A stretch of 64,000 bases of DNA, taken from Clostridium thermarum (GTDB taxonomy: Bacteria; Bacillota; Clostridia; Clostridiales; Clostridiaceae). Shown one piece after another: positions 44,928-55,956 of this stretch. The number at the start of each line of letters is the position of its first letter. Position 1 is the stretch's first letter. The stretch is from positions 2,919,001 to 2,983,000 of the forward strand of contig NZ_CP040924.1 in the NCBI RefSeq assembly GCF_006351925.1, given 5' to 3'. The notes beneath the pieces are model-generated. The model ran no database searches and was not told the DNA's origin. It saw only the letters and a program-made list of their open reading frames with translations. Both the position numbers and the translations under genes were made by a program.

Positions 44928-45374
44928 TTACTGTTCGCTTATGGATGCTCTTATAAGTCTGAAAAGATTCTCTTCCAGCCTTCTGTCATCCTCTGCAGTT
45001 CTCTTTTTAGGGTTGGAGGTTCTGCCTCCGGCCCTTCTTATTTCTGACTTTATATGTCTTTCCATCAAAAGTCCTTCTATGTTTTTATCATCAAATATAT
45101 ATCCGGAGGGGCTTATGCATTTTGCTCCCTTGGGCAGGCATAGGGCTGCAACACCGTAATCCTGTGTTACAACTATATCCCCTCTTCCGCAGTTATTTAC
45201 AACATACATATCCACACTTTGAAAGCCGCTGTCCACTACCTTTACTTCTGCATACTCACTGTTGATTATATGATGAATATCACAAAAGATAATCAGCAGA
45301 AGCTCAAAGCTTTTGGCCACCTTCTCAATAATGGTCCTGCCTGCACAGCCATCTCCGTCTACAATAATCTTCAT
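44928..45374 (-). CDS. yaiI: YaiI/YqxD-family (DUF188) protein
   Basis: 148 residues. MKIIVDGDGCAGRTIIEKVA carries the D-G-D metal-binding-like motif, and DIVVTQDYGVAALCL and GGRTSNPKKRTAEDDRRLEE are conserved in the family, which has a PIN-like fold. The biochemical role is unknown. It starts one base after the pgi stop codon, so it is co-transcribed with pgi. Confidence 0.92.
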   Translation of the reverse strand: MKIIVDGDGCAGRTIIEKVAKSFELLLIIFCDIHHIINSEYAEVKVVDSGFQSVDMYVVNNCGRGDIVVTQDYGVAALCLPKGAKCISPSGYIFDDKNIEGLLMERHIKSEIRRAGGRTSNPKKRTAEDDRRLEENLFRLIRASISEQ

Positions 45375-45375
45375 A

Positions 45376-46725
45376 TTACAGTCTGCCTTCTAATTCAGCC
45401 TTTAAATCCTCATAGCCTGGTTTTCCAAGAAGGGCAAACATGTTTTTCTTGTAAGCCTCAACTCCAGGTTGATCGAATGGGTTAATTCCAAGTAAATATG
45501 CGCTGATACCACAAGCCTTTTCAAAGAAGTAAACCATATAGCCAAAGTAGTATGGGCTTAACTCCGGAACATTTACTACTATATTAGGTACTCCACCGTC
45601 GTTATGAGCAAGCAGTGTTCCCTGGAAAGCCTTCTTGTTTACAAAGTCCATAGTCTTTCCTGCCAAGAAGTTAAGGCCGTCTATGTTATCTTCGCTTGCT
45701 TCTACTACAACTTCCTTTCTTGGTCTTTCTACATTAATAACAGTTTCAAATATATTTCTTCTTCCTTCTTGGATATATTGCCCCATGGAGTGAAGGTCTG
45801 TGGAGAAGTCAACTGCTGCAGGGAACAGACCTTTATTGTCCTTTCCTTCGCTTTCTCCAAAGAGCTGCTTCCACCATTCCCCGAAGAAGTGAAGAGCCGG
45901 CTCATAGTTAACAAGTATTTCTGTAGCCTTACCCTTATTGTAAAGCACATTTCTTGCTGCGGCATACTGATAGCATTCGTTATTTGCAAGATCATCAGTT
46001 GCATAAGCTTCTCTTGCAGCTGCTGCACCCTTCATCATTTCGTCTATATCAATACCGCTGGCAGCTATAGGAAGTAGACCAACTGCAGTTAATACAGAGT
46101 ATCTTCCTCCCACATCATCAGGAATTACAAAGGTTTCATAGCCTTCTGCATCTGCTAAGGACTTTAGTGCTCCTCTTGCCTTGTCTGTAGTAGCATATAT
46201 TCTTTCCCTTGCTCCATCCTTGCCATATTTCTTTTCCATATATTCCTTGAAAATTCTAAAGGCCAGTGCCGGCTCAGTAGTTGTTCCGGACTTGGAGATA
46301 ACATTAACGGACAGATCCATGCCTTCTACAGCTTCTAATAAATCTGCCATGTATGTTGAGCTTATATTATTTCCAACATATAGTATCAAAGGTGCCTTTC
46401 TGTTTTCCTTTGTAAGTATATTGAAGAAAGAGTGATTGAGCATTTCTATAGCTGCTCTTGCCCCAAGATATGATCCGCCGATACCTATAACTATAAGTGC
46501 ATCGGAGTCTCTTCTTATTTTTTCTGCAGCCTTCTTTATTCTTACAAACTCTTCCTTATCATAATTTACCGGAAGATCAACCCAGCCTAAGAAATCACTG
46601 CCGGCACCGGTTTTATTATGTAACACATTATGTGCACTTTTCACCATTTCAGACATGTAGTCTATTTCATGTTTTCCAACATATGGACTTAACTTTGATA
46701 AATCTAAAGTAATCTTATTAGTCAT
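45376..46725 (-). CDS. pgi: Glucose-6-phosphate isomerase
   Basis: 449 residues, the usual Gram-positive length. [20 protein letters not shown] and [18 protein letters not shown] form the sugar-phosphate site; [18 protein letters not shown] and [18 protein letters not shown] are the family signatures with catalytic Glu in the QYIQEGRRN segment region. It interconverts glucose-6-P and fructose-6-P in glycolysis. AGGAGGGTTTATTTAA precedes ATG 46725. Confidence 0.97.
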   Translation of the reverse strand: MTNKITLDLSKLSPYVGKHEIDYMSEMVKSAHNVLHNKTGAGSDFLGWVDLPVNYDKEEFVRIKKAAEKIRRDSDALIVIGIGGSYLGARAAIEMLNHSFFNILTKENRKAPLILYVGNNISSTYMADLLEAVEGMDLSVNVISKSGTTTEPALAFRIFKEYMEKKYGKDGARERIYATTDKARGALKSLADAEGYETFVIPDDVGGRYSVLTAVGLLPIAASGIDIDEMMKGAAAAREAYATDDLANNECYQYAAARNVLYNKGKATEILVNYEPALHFFGEWWKQLFGESEGKDNKGLFPAAVDFSTDLHSMGQYIQEGRRNIFETVINVERPRKEVVVEASEDNIDGLNFLAGKTMDFVNKKAFQGTLLAHNDGGVPNIVVNVPELSPYYFGYMVYFFEKACGISAYLLGINPFDQPGVEAYKKNMFALLGKPGYEDLKAELEGRL

Positions 46726-46852
46726 TTAAATAAACCCTCCTCTTTTTCTACCTTATAAAATTTTATTATTATATAAAAATTAAATCAAGCCTCTGCCACA
46801 AAAAAAACTTCTATTTTTACATATTTCGATATCAAAATCAACTTTACTACAC

Positions 46853-48565
46853 CTATTCTTCTTCATTTATTATGGAGAGCTTATAGGCTTCTGCAGTCCA
46901 TTCCTTGTAGGGTGCCACACTAAGTCCGGTAATTCTCATATTCACTGCAAGTAACTCCTTATTTTGATTGAGGTATAGGTAGGGAAGTTCTTCGTTAGCT
47001 AGTTTGCCCCAAGAATTATATATTTCTTTTCTTTTTTCTATATCGCTTTCCTTCAAAGCCGCTTTAATCAATTCTTCGCTTTCATCATTTCTCCAACCTA
47101 CAGCATTGTAACCTCCGGGCACATCTTCCTTGGCGGAGAATATTGCAGAAGGGTCCGGGTCCGCTGTTAGAAACCAGGACATATTGTACATTTCAAAGTC
47201 TCTGGAGTCGTAGACCTTTTCTACCAACTGCTGAAAGGTCATTTCCTCCACGGTGACGTCTATTCCAAGCTGCTTCCAATCGTTTATTACTGCAGTTTTC
47301 AGAGCATTTACATACTTATTGCCTTCGTAGGTTGACCACTTTATCGTAAATTTATTTCCGTCCTTATCATATCTGTAGCCATCCTCTTTTTTGGTCCAGC
47401 CTGCTTCCTCTAAAAGGCTCTCAGCCTTAGCTTTATCATAATTGTATTCATTTATTCCCTGGGGATATGCCCAGGAACATTTTGCAAAGGGTGTATTATA
47501 AACAGAACCAAACTCCCCATAAAAGTCCTGAACAAATTTAGCCCTGTTTAAGCCATATAAAAGTGCCTGCCTAACCTTTTTGTCTTTAAATCTCTCATTT
47601 CTCAAGTTTAGTCCTATGTACTGATAGCCGTTGTTGTCATATAAATGTAAATCCGCAAACTCCAAACTCTGAAGGTAATTCACATTTTCTAAATTGGCAC
47701 TTAGCCTAACCATGTCAATTTCACCCCTGGCCAATTGCTTTAAACCTTCATTCCCCGGTGTTTTCTTAAGAATTATGTTATTAATAGAAGGAACTCCTTT
47801 CCAATAATATTCATTTTTCTTTAGCTTTATGTCTGATCCTTCATTATATGCTTCCACTGCATAGGCACCGGCTCCAATAGGTTTTGTGAACAAGGCCTTT
47901 AACTTGCTAATTTCTCCCTTCTCAAAGCCATAATAGGCCTTTGGCAGAATTCCTATTTGAAAGTCGTAAATAAGCGAGGAGTCACTTTCTCTGAAGTAGA
48001 AGGAGATCTCATACTTGCTATCAATTTGTATGCCTATGACATCCTCTTCCTCTCCCATTTTATATTCATTATAGCCTTCCAAAAGTCTCATATGGGCTGC
48101 ATAGGGGCCATCATATGAGGGATCACAAATTGCAGTGAAGGTAAAGGCAACATCCTCAGTGGTGAGCTCTGAGCCATCGCTGAATTTTACTCCTTCCTTC
48201 AGCTTAAAGCTGTACTTTTTCCCTTCCTCCTCTACTTCCCAATTTTCCGCTATATTAGAGACTATGTTTCCGCTTTCATCCTGAGAAAGCAGTCCCTCAA
48301 ATACAAGATTGGTTGCCCATAGGTCATAGTTGTCTGTGGTATAAAGGGGATTTAGCTCACCTTTAAAATCATTAACTCCTGCAATTATGGTATCTTTTCT
48401 ATTTTGGGCTGCCTCAGGTATTCGCTTCTTGTTACCTATGGTTATTATTTCTTCATACTGCTTTACCTCTCTTTTAACTTCGTATTCTTCCTTCTTCCAA
48501 AAGCATCCCGACAAGACAAAGGTAGTCATACAAAAAATTGCTATAAGCTTATCCCTCTTTCTCAT
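46853..48565 (-). CDS. Peptide-binding lipoprotein (SBP_bac_5, OppA/DppA-like)
   Basis: 570 residues. Signal peptide MRKRDKLIAIFCMTTFVLSG with lipobox Cys21. NLVFEGLLSQDESGNIVSNI, WEVEEEGKKYSFKLKEGVKF, TTEDVAFTFTAI and YGLNRAKFVQDFY are typical of the family; the full length matches OppA. It binds peptides outside the cell for an ABC importer; no permease genes are adjacent, so it is an orphan like the gene at 30473. A gap of 140 bp to guaA on the left shows no other gene. AAGGGGATGAG near 48570 serves as ribosome binding site. Confidence 0.9.
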   Translation of the reverse strand: MRKRDKLIAIFCMTTFVLSGCFWKKEEYEVKREVKQYEEIITIGNKKRIPEAAQNRKDTIIAGVNDFKGELNPLYTTDNYDLWATNLVFEGLLSQDESGNIVSNIAENWEVEEEGKKYSFKLKEGVKFSDGSELTTEDVAFTFTAICDPSYDGPYAAHMRLLEGYNEYKMGEEEDVIGIQIDSKYEISFYFRESDSSLIYDFQIGILPKAYYGFEKGEISKLKALFTKPIGAGAYAVEAYNEGSDIKLKKNEYYWKGVPSINNIILKKTPGNEGLKQLARGEIDMVRLSANLENVNYLQSLEFADLHLYDNNGYQYIGLNLRNERFKDKKVRQALLYGLNRAKFVQDFYGEFGSVYNTPFAKCSWAYPQGINEYNYDKAKAESLLEEAGWTKKEDGYRYDKDGNKFTIKWSTYEGNKYVNALKTAVINDWKQLGIDVTVEEMTFQQLVEKVYDSRDFEMYNMSWFLTADPDPSAIFSAKEDVPGGYNAVGWRNDESEELIKAALKESDIEKRKEIYNSWGKLANEELPYLYLNQNKELLAVNMRITGLSVAPYKEWTAEAYKLSIINEEE

Positions 48566-48705
48566 CCCCTTGCACCTTCCCTCAATATTTGTACCTATTA
48601 TATTATTGTCATTTATGTGATTTCCTATTATTTATCAAATATATATAGTAGGTGTTGATGTAGGGAAATTTACTCTAAAATCAAAACCTACTTTGTAAAC
48701 TCAGA

Positions 48706-50238
48706 TTATTCCCACTCAATAGTTGCCGGAGGCTTAGAAGTTATATCGTAAACAATTCTGTTTACTCCCTTAACCTCGTTAACTATTCTTCGGGATATTT
48801 TGTCCAGTACTTCATAAGGTATATGGGCCCAATCGGAGGTCATTCCATCAGAGCTGGTAACAGCTCTTAGTGCTACAGTATGACAATATGTTCTTTCATC
48901 CCCCATAACACCTACAGATTGAATATTGGGCAGGCAGGCGAAATACTGCCATATCTTGCCTTCCAGGCCCGCATTGGCTATTTCTTCTCTGAAAATAGCA
49001 TCTGCCTCTCTTGTTATAAAGAGCTTTTCTTCAGTAACTTCTCCAAGTACTCTTATGGCAAGGCCTGGTCCCGGGAAAGGTTGTCTCCATACTAGGTGAT
49101 GGGGTATGCCCAATTCTTCACCAACAGCTCTCACTTCGTCCTTAAAGAGCTCTCTCAGTGGCTCTATAAGCTTTAGGTTCATGTCTTCAGGAAGTCCCCC
49201 TACGTTGTGGTGGCTCTTTATGGTGGCGGAAGTGTGGGTACCGCTTTCAACTACGTCAGGATATATGGTTCCCTGTACAAGGTAGTCAATTTCACCCAGC
49301 TTATTGGCTTCCTCTTCAAATACTCTTATAAATTCTTCACCGATGATCTTTCTCTTCTTTTCCGGTTCAGAAATGCCCTTTAATCTATTCAAAAATCTCT
49401 CTTGTGCATTTACCCTTATCAAGTTCATATCGAACTGCTTCTTAAATATCGCCTCAACCTGATCTCCTTCGTCCTTTCTAAGCAAACCGTGGTCCACGAA
49501 AATACAGGTAAGCTGCTTGCCAACGGCCTTATGTACCATTACCGCAGCTACGGAGGAATCTACACCGCCGGATAGGGCACATAATACCTTCTTATCTCCA
49601 ACCAATTCCCTTATTTCTTTTATCTTAGCTTCTGCAAAGGAAGCCATTGTCCAGTCGCCTTTTAGCTTACAAACCTTAAATAGGAAGTTTGACAGCATAT
49701 CCTTTCCAAAAGGAGTATGTTCAACCTCAGGATGGAATTGTACTCCGTAAATTTTTCTCTCTTGGTTTTCCATGGCTGCAATTGGGCATTCTGGAGTGGC
49801 CGCAGTAGCTACAAAACCTTCTGGAAGCTTGGAAACAAAGTAAGTGTGGCTCATCCAGCACTGATTTTTGCCTTCAAATTCTCTAAACAGGGCTGAAGCT
49901 CCAGATAAATCTATTTCTGTCTTACCATATTCCCTCTTGTCTGCACTTTTAACTTCTCCTCCCAGCATATAACCAATTAGCTGGTGGCCGTAGCATATTC
50001 CCAATATGGGTATATTAAGCTCAAATAGCTTTGGATCAACTCTCGGTGCTCCCTCTTCAAATACGCTGTTGGGTCCGCCGGTAAAAATTATTCCCTTTGG
50101 ATTTTTTGTAATTATCTTTTTTAATGAATAATGGTAAGGCACTATTTCACAGTATATGCCGCACTCTCTTACCCTTCTTGCTATTAGCTGATTGTACTGG
50201 CCACCGAAGTCAATAACTAAAACTAACTCTTTTTCCAT
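48706..50238 (-). CDS. guaA: GMP synthase (glutamine-hydrolysing)
   Basis: 510 residues from ATG 50238 ([20 protein letters not shown]) with GGAGGAAAACAG upstream; the frame extends six codons to GTG 50256, which overlaps guaB and includes this signal. Class I amidotransferase domain (about 1-195): [10 protein letters not shown] with catalytic Cys, and QFHPEVEHT with His and Glu. ATP-pyrophosphatase domain: [15 protein letters not shown]-terminal dimerisation domain ends in PPATIEWE. It converts XMP to GMP. It follows guaB in one operon. Confidence 0.97.
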   Translation of the reverse strand: MEKELVLVIDFGGQYNQLIARRVRECGIYCEIVPYHYSLKKIITKNPKGIIFTGGPNSVFEEGAPRVDPKLFELNIPILGICYGHQLIGYMLGGEVKSADKREYGKTEIDLSGASALFREFEGKNQCWMSHTYFVSKLPEGFVATAATPECPIAAMENQERKIYGVQFHPEVEHTPFGKDMLSNFLFKVCKLKGDWTMASFAEAKIKEIRELVGDKKVLCALSGGVDSSVAAVMVHKAVGKQLTCIFVDHGLLRKDEGDQVEAIFKKQFDMNLIRVNAQERFLNRLKGISEPEKKRKIIGEEFIRVFEEEANKLGEIDYLVQGTIYPDVVESGTHTSATIKSHHNVGGLPEDMNLKLIEPLRELFKDEVRAVGEELGIPHHLVWRQPFPGPGLAIRVLGEVTEEKLFITREADAIFREEIANAGLEGKIWQYFACLPNIQSVGVMGDERTYCHTVALRAVTSSDGMTSDWAHIPYEVLDKISRRIVNEVKGVNRIVYDITSKPPATIEWE

Positions 50239-50255
50239 CTGTTTTCCTCCACTCA

Positions 50256-51713
<1,458 letters not shown>

Positions 51714-51792
51714 TCAATCATCCCTTCTTTTAATATTTCCTGGGTAACAAATTTAATTTAAATAAAAAAGTTATTGCTAAAATTTATCAAAA

Positions 51793-51834
51793 CAAAAAAG
51801 CATATTAATCTTCCTATAGCGAAAATTAATATGC
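51793..51834 (-). terminator. Riboswitch expression-platform terminator
   Basis: On the minus strand GCATATTAAT (with adjacent TTTTCG) pairs with ATTAATATGC, followed by TTTTTTG. It lies between the aptamer and guaB, as expected for a transcriptional OFF switch. Confidence 0.85.
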
Positions 51835-51855
51835 GTATACGCAAAACTAACCCTC

Positions 51856-51920
51856 GCTCATAGTCGGAAATTTACGGCATCCGGTAGATACTCCCATCCA
51901 TATCATGGGTATATATGAGC
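51856..51920 (-). ncRNA. Guanine-sensing purine riboswitch aptamer
   Basis: P1 is GCTCAT/ATGAGC. Loops and core match the purine riboswitch: ATGATATGGATGGGAGTA (P2 and core), CTACC, then GCCGTAAATTTCCGACTAT (P3, J3/1). The nucleotide corresponding to position 74 is C (CCGACTATG), which selects guanine or hypoxanthine rather than adenine. Bound guanine should favour the downstream terminator and switch off guaB-guaA. Confidence 0.95.
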
Positions 51921-51969
51921 AATTCTTACAATTACTATTCAATTTTTCCACGTACTAATGCTTGATTTC

Positions 51970-51998
51970 ATTTTAGATTATCCCGCGAACTTTGTCAA
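51970..51998 (-). promoter_or_regulatory. guaB promoter
   Basis: TTGACA (51993-51998), a 17-bp spacer and TAAAAT (51970-51975) on the minus strand. Transcription would begin near 51963, just ahead of the riboswitch. Confidence 0.85.
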
Positions 51999-52130
51999 TC
52001 GCGTCATCTTGCCCTAAAACGTTATCAATTAAAATATTTTATGGGACATCAGATATAAAATTCATCGCGGAACACACAGAAGACCCAGTAAGAAATATTT
52101 ATTCCTACCGACAAGGAGAGTAGCTATTCC

Positions 52131-52889
52131 CTAATAAGGCCAGTACCATTTTACAATAACGTCTCCTGCCATGGCCCCAATTATGGCGCCAAGGGCTATA
52201 TAGGGACCAAAAGGTATATAGTCCTTTCGTGACTTTTTTCCTGTAATCATAAGAATTATACCAATGATACCGCCAAGTACAAAGGAGAAGAACAGCATGA
52301 CTATACTATTGGCAAAGCCTAGATATATGCCTCCCAGGGTACATATTTCCACGTCACCCCAGCCCATGCCCTTTGTTAGCAGTATAATAGCCGTAATGAC
52401 GCCGCCACCCAGAAGGGCCCCGTACAATCTGTCCATAAATGAATGACCCATGAAGTAACCTGCTATTGCAAGCAAAAGACCACAGACTATGCCGCCCCAG
52501 GTAATTGAAGTATATACATCTGTAGTATCATAATCTATCAGTCCTATAATTATCATAAAACTGGCCATTACTGCAAACTTTAAGAATTCAAAAGACAGAC
52601 CATATTTTATATATAAACCTGCAAAGACCAAGCCTGTAAGCAGCTCCACAAGGGCGTACCTGGCAGATATTTTTTCTCCGCAATACCGGCATTTCCTGGC
52701 TAAAAATACGTAGCTAAAAACCGGAACTAAATCTAAGACTTTTAATCTGGTATTGCAGCGCGTGCAATGTGATGGTGGAAAGACTATAGATTCATCTCTT
52801 GGTATTCTGTAAATACAGACATTATAAAAGCTGCCCAATAATAAACCGATTATAAAGGTATAGATAATTAAAAAATCAAATCCCACCAC
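52131..52889 (-). CDS. pilD: Prepilin peptidase (A24)
   Basis: 252 residues, seven or so membrane segments. GSFYNVCIYRIPRDESIVFP is the N-terminal signature; the methyltransferase domain has a zinc-like CTRCNTRL and CRYCGEKIS pair; the aspartyl protease residues are in GLIDYDTTDVY and GMGWGDVEI (GxGD). It cleaves and methylates prepilins at the FTLIE site. It is the last gene of the pilus cluster, 136 bp after pilB1. Confidence 0.94.
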   Translation of the reverse strand: MVGFDFLIIYTFIIGLLLGSFYNVCIYRIPRDESIVFPPSHCTRCNTRLKVLDLVPVFSYVFLARKCRYCGEKISARYALVELLTGLVFAGLYIKYGLSFEFLKFAVMASFMIIIGLIDYDTTDVYTSITWGGIVCGLLLAIAGYFMGHSFMDRLYGALLGGGVITAIILLTKGMGWGDVEICTLGGIYLGFANSIVMLFFSFVLGGIIGIILMITGKKSRKDYIPFGPYIALGAIIGAMAGDVIVKWYWPY

Positions 52890-53024
52890 TTAACCTCCTA
52901 TGATTTTCCTTAAGATCATTTAATAAGATAATTATACCAAGATTCTACAGTGTTGTCTAAGAAATTCCGTTATCTTTTGCAGTATGGCAAATATTCCTAG
53001 CCTTCCACCACTTTAGAGCTTCTG

Positions 53025-54704
53025 TCATTCATTAGCTCCGTAGGTTACTCTCAATAGTTCTTCTACGGTAGTTATGCCGCTCAGGATCTTTCTTTTGCAA
53101 GCCTCCCTTAGCAGGGTCATCCCGTTCTTAATAGCTGCATCTTCTATTTCTCTCTCCGGTCTCCTTTCATCAATTAACTGCCTTAGGTCACTGTTAACAG
53201 ACATGACTTCATATATGCCCGCCCTTCCCTTATAGCCTGTATTATTGCAAAAGCTACAGCCCTTTCCTGATCTTATAGTAACAGGAAGCTGTAGTCCCAA
53301 TAATTTCATTTCTCTTATATCTGTTTGGTGCTCATACCCACAGTTAGGACATATTTTTCTGACAAGTCTTTGGGCTATAACTCCTGCCACAGTTGAGGAT
53401 AGCAAGAAGGATTCTATCCCCATATTCTCCAATCTGGTTATGGTACCTACAGCATTATTGGTATGAATGGTGGAGAGCACCAAGTGGCCTGTCAGAGCTG
53501 CCCTTACTGCAATTTCTGCAGTCTCACCGTCTCTGATCTCACCCACCATGATGATATCGGGATCTTGCCTTAGTATACTCTTTAACCCATTGGAAAAAGT
53601 AAAGCCTACCTTTGGATTTATCTGCATCTGATTAATTCCCCTGAAATTATATTCCACCGGATCTTCTATGGTAATTATATTTTTAGTTTCATCGTTCAAT
53701 ATATTAAGAAAGGTATACAGGGTTGTAGTTTTTCCGCTGCCTGTGGGCCCTGAAACCAGGATTATGCCATATGGCTTTGCAATTATTGATTTCATCTTTT
53801 TCATATCCGCTTCTTCTACTCCCAAGGTGTTGAGGTTCATAATAAAGTTACTCTTATCCAGGAGTCTCATGACGATTTTTTCTCCCCACATGGTTGGGGC
53901 CGTGGATACCCTCAAGTCAAAGTTCCTATCCTTAACCCTATAATTGAACCTTCCATCCTGGGGAATTCTTTTCTCTGCAATATTCAAGTTTGACATTATC
54001 TTTATCCTGCTTACTATCGGATCCAACATCCCAATATTGGAGTTCATCATTTCCCTTAAGACTCCATCTATCCTAAACCTAACCCTAAACTCAAATTCCT
54101 CCGGTTCTATGTGTATGTCAGAAGCCCCATAGTATATTGCACTCTCTATGATAGTGTTTAAAAACTTAATTATTGGAGCATTATTTTCTTCCTCATCAGC
54201 AGTTGTAACTATATTCTTTTGTCTGATACCATAGGTTTTAGCAAAATCTTCTATTGCTTCTTTAGCTTTTCGTTGCCCATAGTACTTTTCCAGGTTATTT
54301 AAAACAGACTCTCTTCTGGAAATTGTAGTTTTCACCAATAGACCACTGTGCAGCCTTATTTCTTCCAAAGCATAATAGTTTAAGGGATCTGCCATAGCCA
54401 CGAGAAGTTGTCCGTTAACAACTTCTACAGGAAGTAATTCATGCTTTCTAGCCAGGCCTTCCGGAATTATATCTATTATCTCCGGCGAAATGTTTATAGT
54501 GTCTAAATTTATATACTGTATGCCCAACTGGCTCTTTACTGCCTCAATAATTTGATCTTCTGTAGTGAAGCCTTCCTTCACAAGAATTTCACCTAGTTTA
54601 TTTCCAGTGTTCTTCTGCAGCTCCAAAGCATTTTGGAGGACTTCTTCGGTGATGACACCTGAACTTACAAGTATTTCTCCCAGTCTTTTATTTATCTTTG
54701 GCAT
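53025..54704 (-). CDS. pilB: Type IV pilus assembly ATPase PilB, copy 1
   Basis: 559 residues. N-terminal MshEN/T2SSE_N domain (about 1-150; KRLGEILVSSGVITEEVLQN) and C-terminal ATPase: GPTGSGKTT (Walker A), RQDPDIIMVGEIRDGETAE (Walker B and Asp box), HTNNAVGTITRLENMG (His box), and a zinc tetracysteine CPNC and CSFC. It powers pilus extension. It is about as long as, and very similar to, pilB2 (58626-60305). It follows pilin 1 with a hairpin between. Confidence 0.94.
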   Translation of the reverse strand: MPKINKRLGEILVSSGVITEEVLQNALELQKNTGNKLGEILVKEGFTTEDQIIEAVKSQLGIQYINLDTINISPEIIDIIPEGLARKHELLPVEVVNGQLLVAMADPLNYYALEEIRLHSGLLVKTTISRRESVLNNLEKYYGQRKAKEAIEDFAKTYGIRQKNIVTTADEEENNAPIIKFLNTIIESAIYYGASDIHIEPEEFEFRVRFRIDGVLREMMNSNIGMLDPIVSRIKIMSNLNIAEKRIPQDGRFNYRVKDRNFDLRVSTAPTMWGEKIVMRLLDKSNFIMNLNTLGVEEADMKKMKSIIAKPYGIILVSGPTGSGKTTTLYTFLNILNDETKNIITIEDPVEYNFRGINQMQINPKVGFTFSNGLKSILRQDPDIIMVGEIRDGETAEIAVRAALTGHLVLSTIHTNNAVGTITRLENMGIESFLLSSTVAGVIAQRLVRKICPNCGYEHQTDIREMKLLGLQLPVTIRSGKGCSFCNNTGYKGRAGIYEVMSVNSDLRQLIDERRPEREIEDAAIKNGMTLLREACKRKILSGITTVEELLRVTYGANE

Positions 54705-54725
54705 AACAATTCTCCTTATAAAAAT

Positions 54726-54745
54726 ATGGATGCCGAAACATCCAT
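54726..54745 (-). terminator. Hairpin between pilin 1 and pilB1
   Basis: ATGGATG-CCGAAA-CATCCAT with A/T-rich flanks, 14 bp after the pilin stop. The T run is weak, so a partial terminator or mRNA-processing/stability hairpin is likely. It matches the hairpin after pilin 2. Confidence 0.6.
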
Positions 54746-54758
54746 TTTGATATTTATG

Positions 54759-55193
54759 TTATCTTGTAATTGTAACTTCGTTGACTTTGGTACCTGAATT
54801 GTCAATCCCATAAACGGTATAACCGTTACTACCATGAATAACTACCACATCACCATTGCTTGGATTTCCTGTGCCTACATGTATTGCTCCGCTATTGTCT
54901 GTACTATTATATCCCACTGAATTGTCAAAGGGATTTGTTAATGCGTTATCGCCTGTTGCGGTGATCGGAAAAGCATTTTCTAAGGCCTTTTCTAAATCGC
55001 CTTCTGTCTCCAAAAAATTCGCACCGGTCTTTGTTTCCAAATATGCTCTTACCGTATTTACATTAGTAACTACTCCCGCATTTTTAGCATTGCTCTTAAA
55101 AATGCCAGATCTTGGTACAAGTACTACAGCCAGTATAGCTATTACAGCTAAGACAATCATAAGTTCAATAAGGGTAAAGGCTTTTTTCTTCAT
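54759..55193 (-). CDS. Type IV prepilin, copy 1
   Basis: 144 residues. MKKKAFTLIELMIVLAVIAI is a class III signal: a short basic leader, cleavage before Phe, Glu at +5 and a 20-residue hydrophobic helix. The C-terminal beta domain (about 60-144) is rich in Gly, Asn, Thr and has no cysteine pair. GGGGGAAATAAT precedes ATG 55193. It shares its first 45 residues nearly unchanged with pilin 2; the C-terminal parts differ. Confidence 0.93.
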   Translation of the reverse strand: MKKKAFTLIELMIVLAVIAILAVVLVPRSGIFKSNAKNAGVVTNVNTVRAYLETKTGANFLETEGDLEKALENAFPITATGDNALTNPFDNSVGYNSTDNSGAIHVGTGNPSNGDVVVIHGSNGYTVYGIDNSGTKVNEVTITR

Positions 55194-55288
55194 ATTATTT
55201 CCCCCTGAAAGTCATATTTTTATTTTCAATCTTAGAATGCACCATTTTTCTATAATTATTACACCTTCTTTTATAACCATATAAACAC

Positions 55289-55317
55289 AAAAATCCAGCC
55301 AATGAAGCTGGATTTTT
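55289..55317 (-). terminator. Terminator after pilO
   Basis: AAAAATCCAGC and GCTGGATTTTT form an 11-bp stem with U-rich end. It separates the pilin2-pilB2-pilC-pilMN-pilO unit from the pilin1-pilB1-pilD unit. Confidence 0.88.
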
Positions 55318-55336
55318 ATCAAATTTGTTAACCCTA

Positions 55337-55951
55337 TTAATTGCCAACAGAAATTTCCAAAAGTTTTAACTGAACCGATACAGACTGAGCCGCAGTATCT
55401 GCTGTATTTAAAATACTAACGCCCTCTTCTGCCATGCTGGTTATATCTATGCTGGTAATTATAAATTTTCTGTCGGTGATGGTTCTTATTTTTTCTATAA
55501 AGTTTTCAACCTTTCCCTTTTCTCCACTAAAGTCAAAGGTAATAAGCTGCTTTTTATATTTGCCGTAGAGCTCTTCATTCTCAGTTTCTCCACCTGTACC
55601 TTCCAGAGGCAGCACAGCACCTTCCTCACTGAAGGATAGTGTGTCTCCTGAGATTCCGTATTGTTTGCAGGCAGCATAAAAGTCTCTTATTAAGCTTTGA
55701 TTATCTGCAGGTTTAAGTGTATTATCACCGCCTAAGCTTTTTAATTTCTCATCCACCCTCTTCTTAATATTCTCAAGGTCCCGGCTTTTTAATCTTAAAT
55801 TCCTCACCTCATCCTGAAGATTATTATAATTTTGCTCCCCAACTATTAATTCCTCATTCTGAGGTTGAACAAAATATGTATATATTGCATAGTTTATCCC
55901 TATAGCAACCAAGATTAACAGTGTTATTATTTCAATTTTTTTCTTATCCAT
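55337..55951 (-). CDS. pilO: PilO-like pilus assembly protein
   Basis: 204 residues from ATG 55951 (MDKKKIEIITLLILVAIGIN) with AAAGGTGAG upstream; a GTG at 55960 overlaps the previous stop and is less likely. One membrane helix (about 8-28), a coiled coil (about 40-75) and a C-terminal ferredoxin-like domain (about 100-204). PilO pairs with PilN in the inner assembly complex. It starts a few bases after the pilM-pilN gene. Confidence 0.8.
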   Translation of the reverse strand: MDKKKIEIITLLILVAIGINYAIYTYFVQPQNEELIVGEQNYNNLQDEVRNLRLKSRDLENIKKRVDEKLKSLGGDNTLKPADNQSLIRDFYAACKQYGISGDTLSFSEEGAVLPLEGTGGETENEELYGKYKKQLITFDFSGEKGKVENFIEKIRTITDRKFIITSIDITSMAEEGVSILNTADTAAQSVSVQLKLLEISVGN

Positions 55952-55956
55952 ATATA

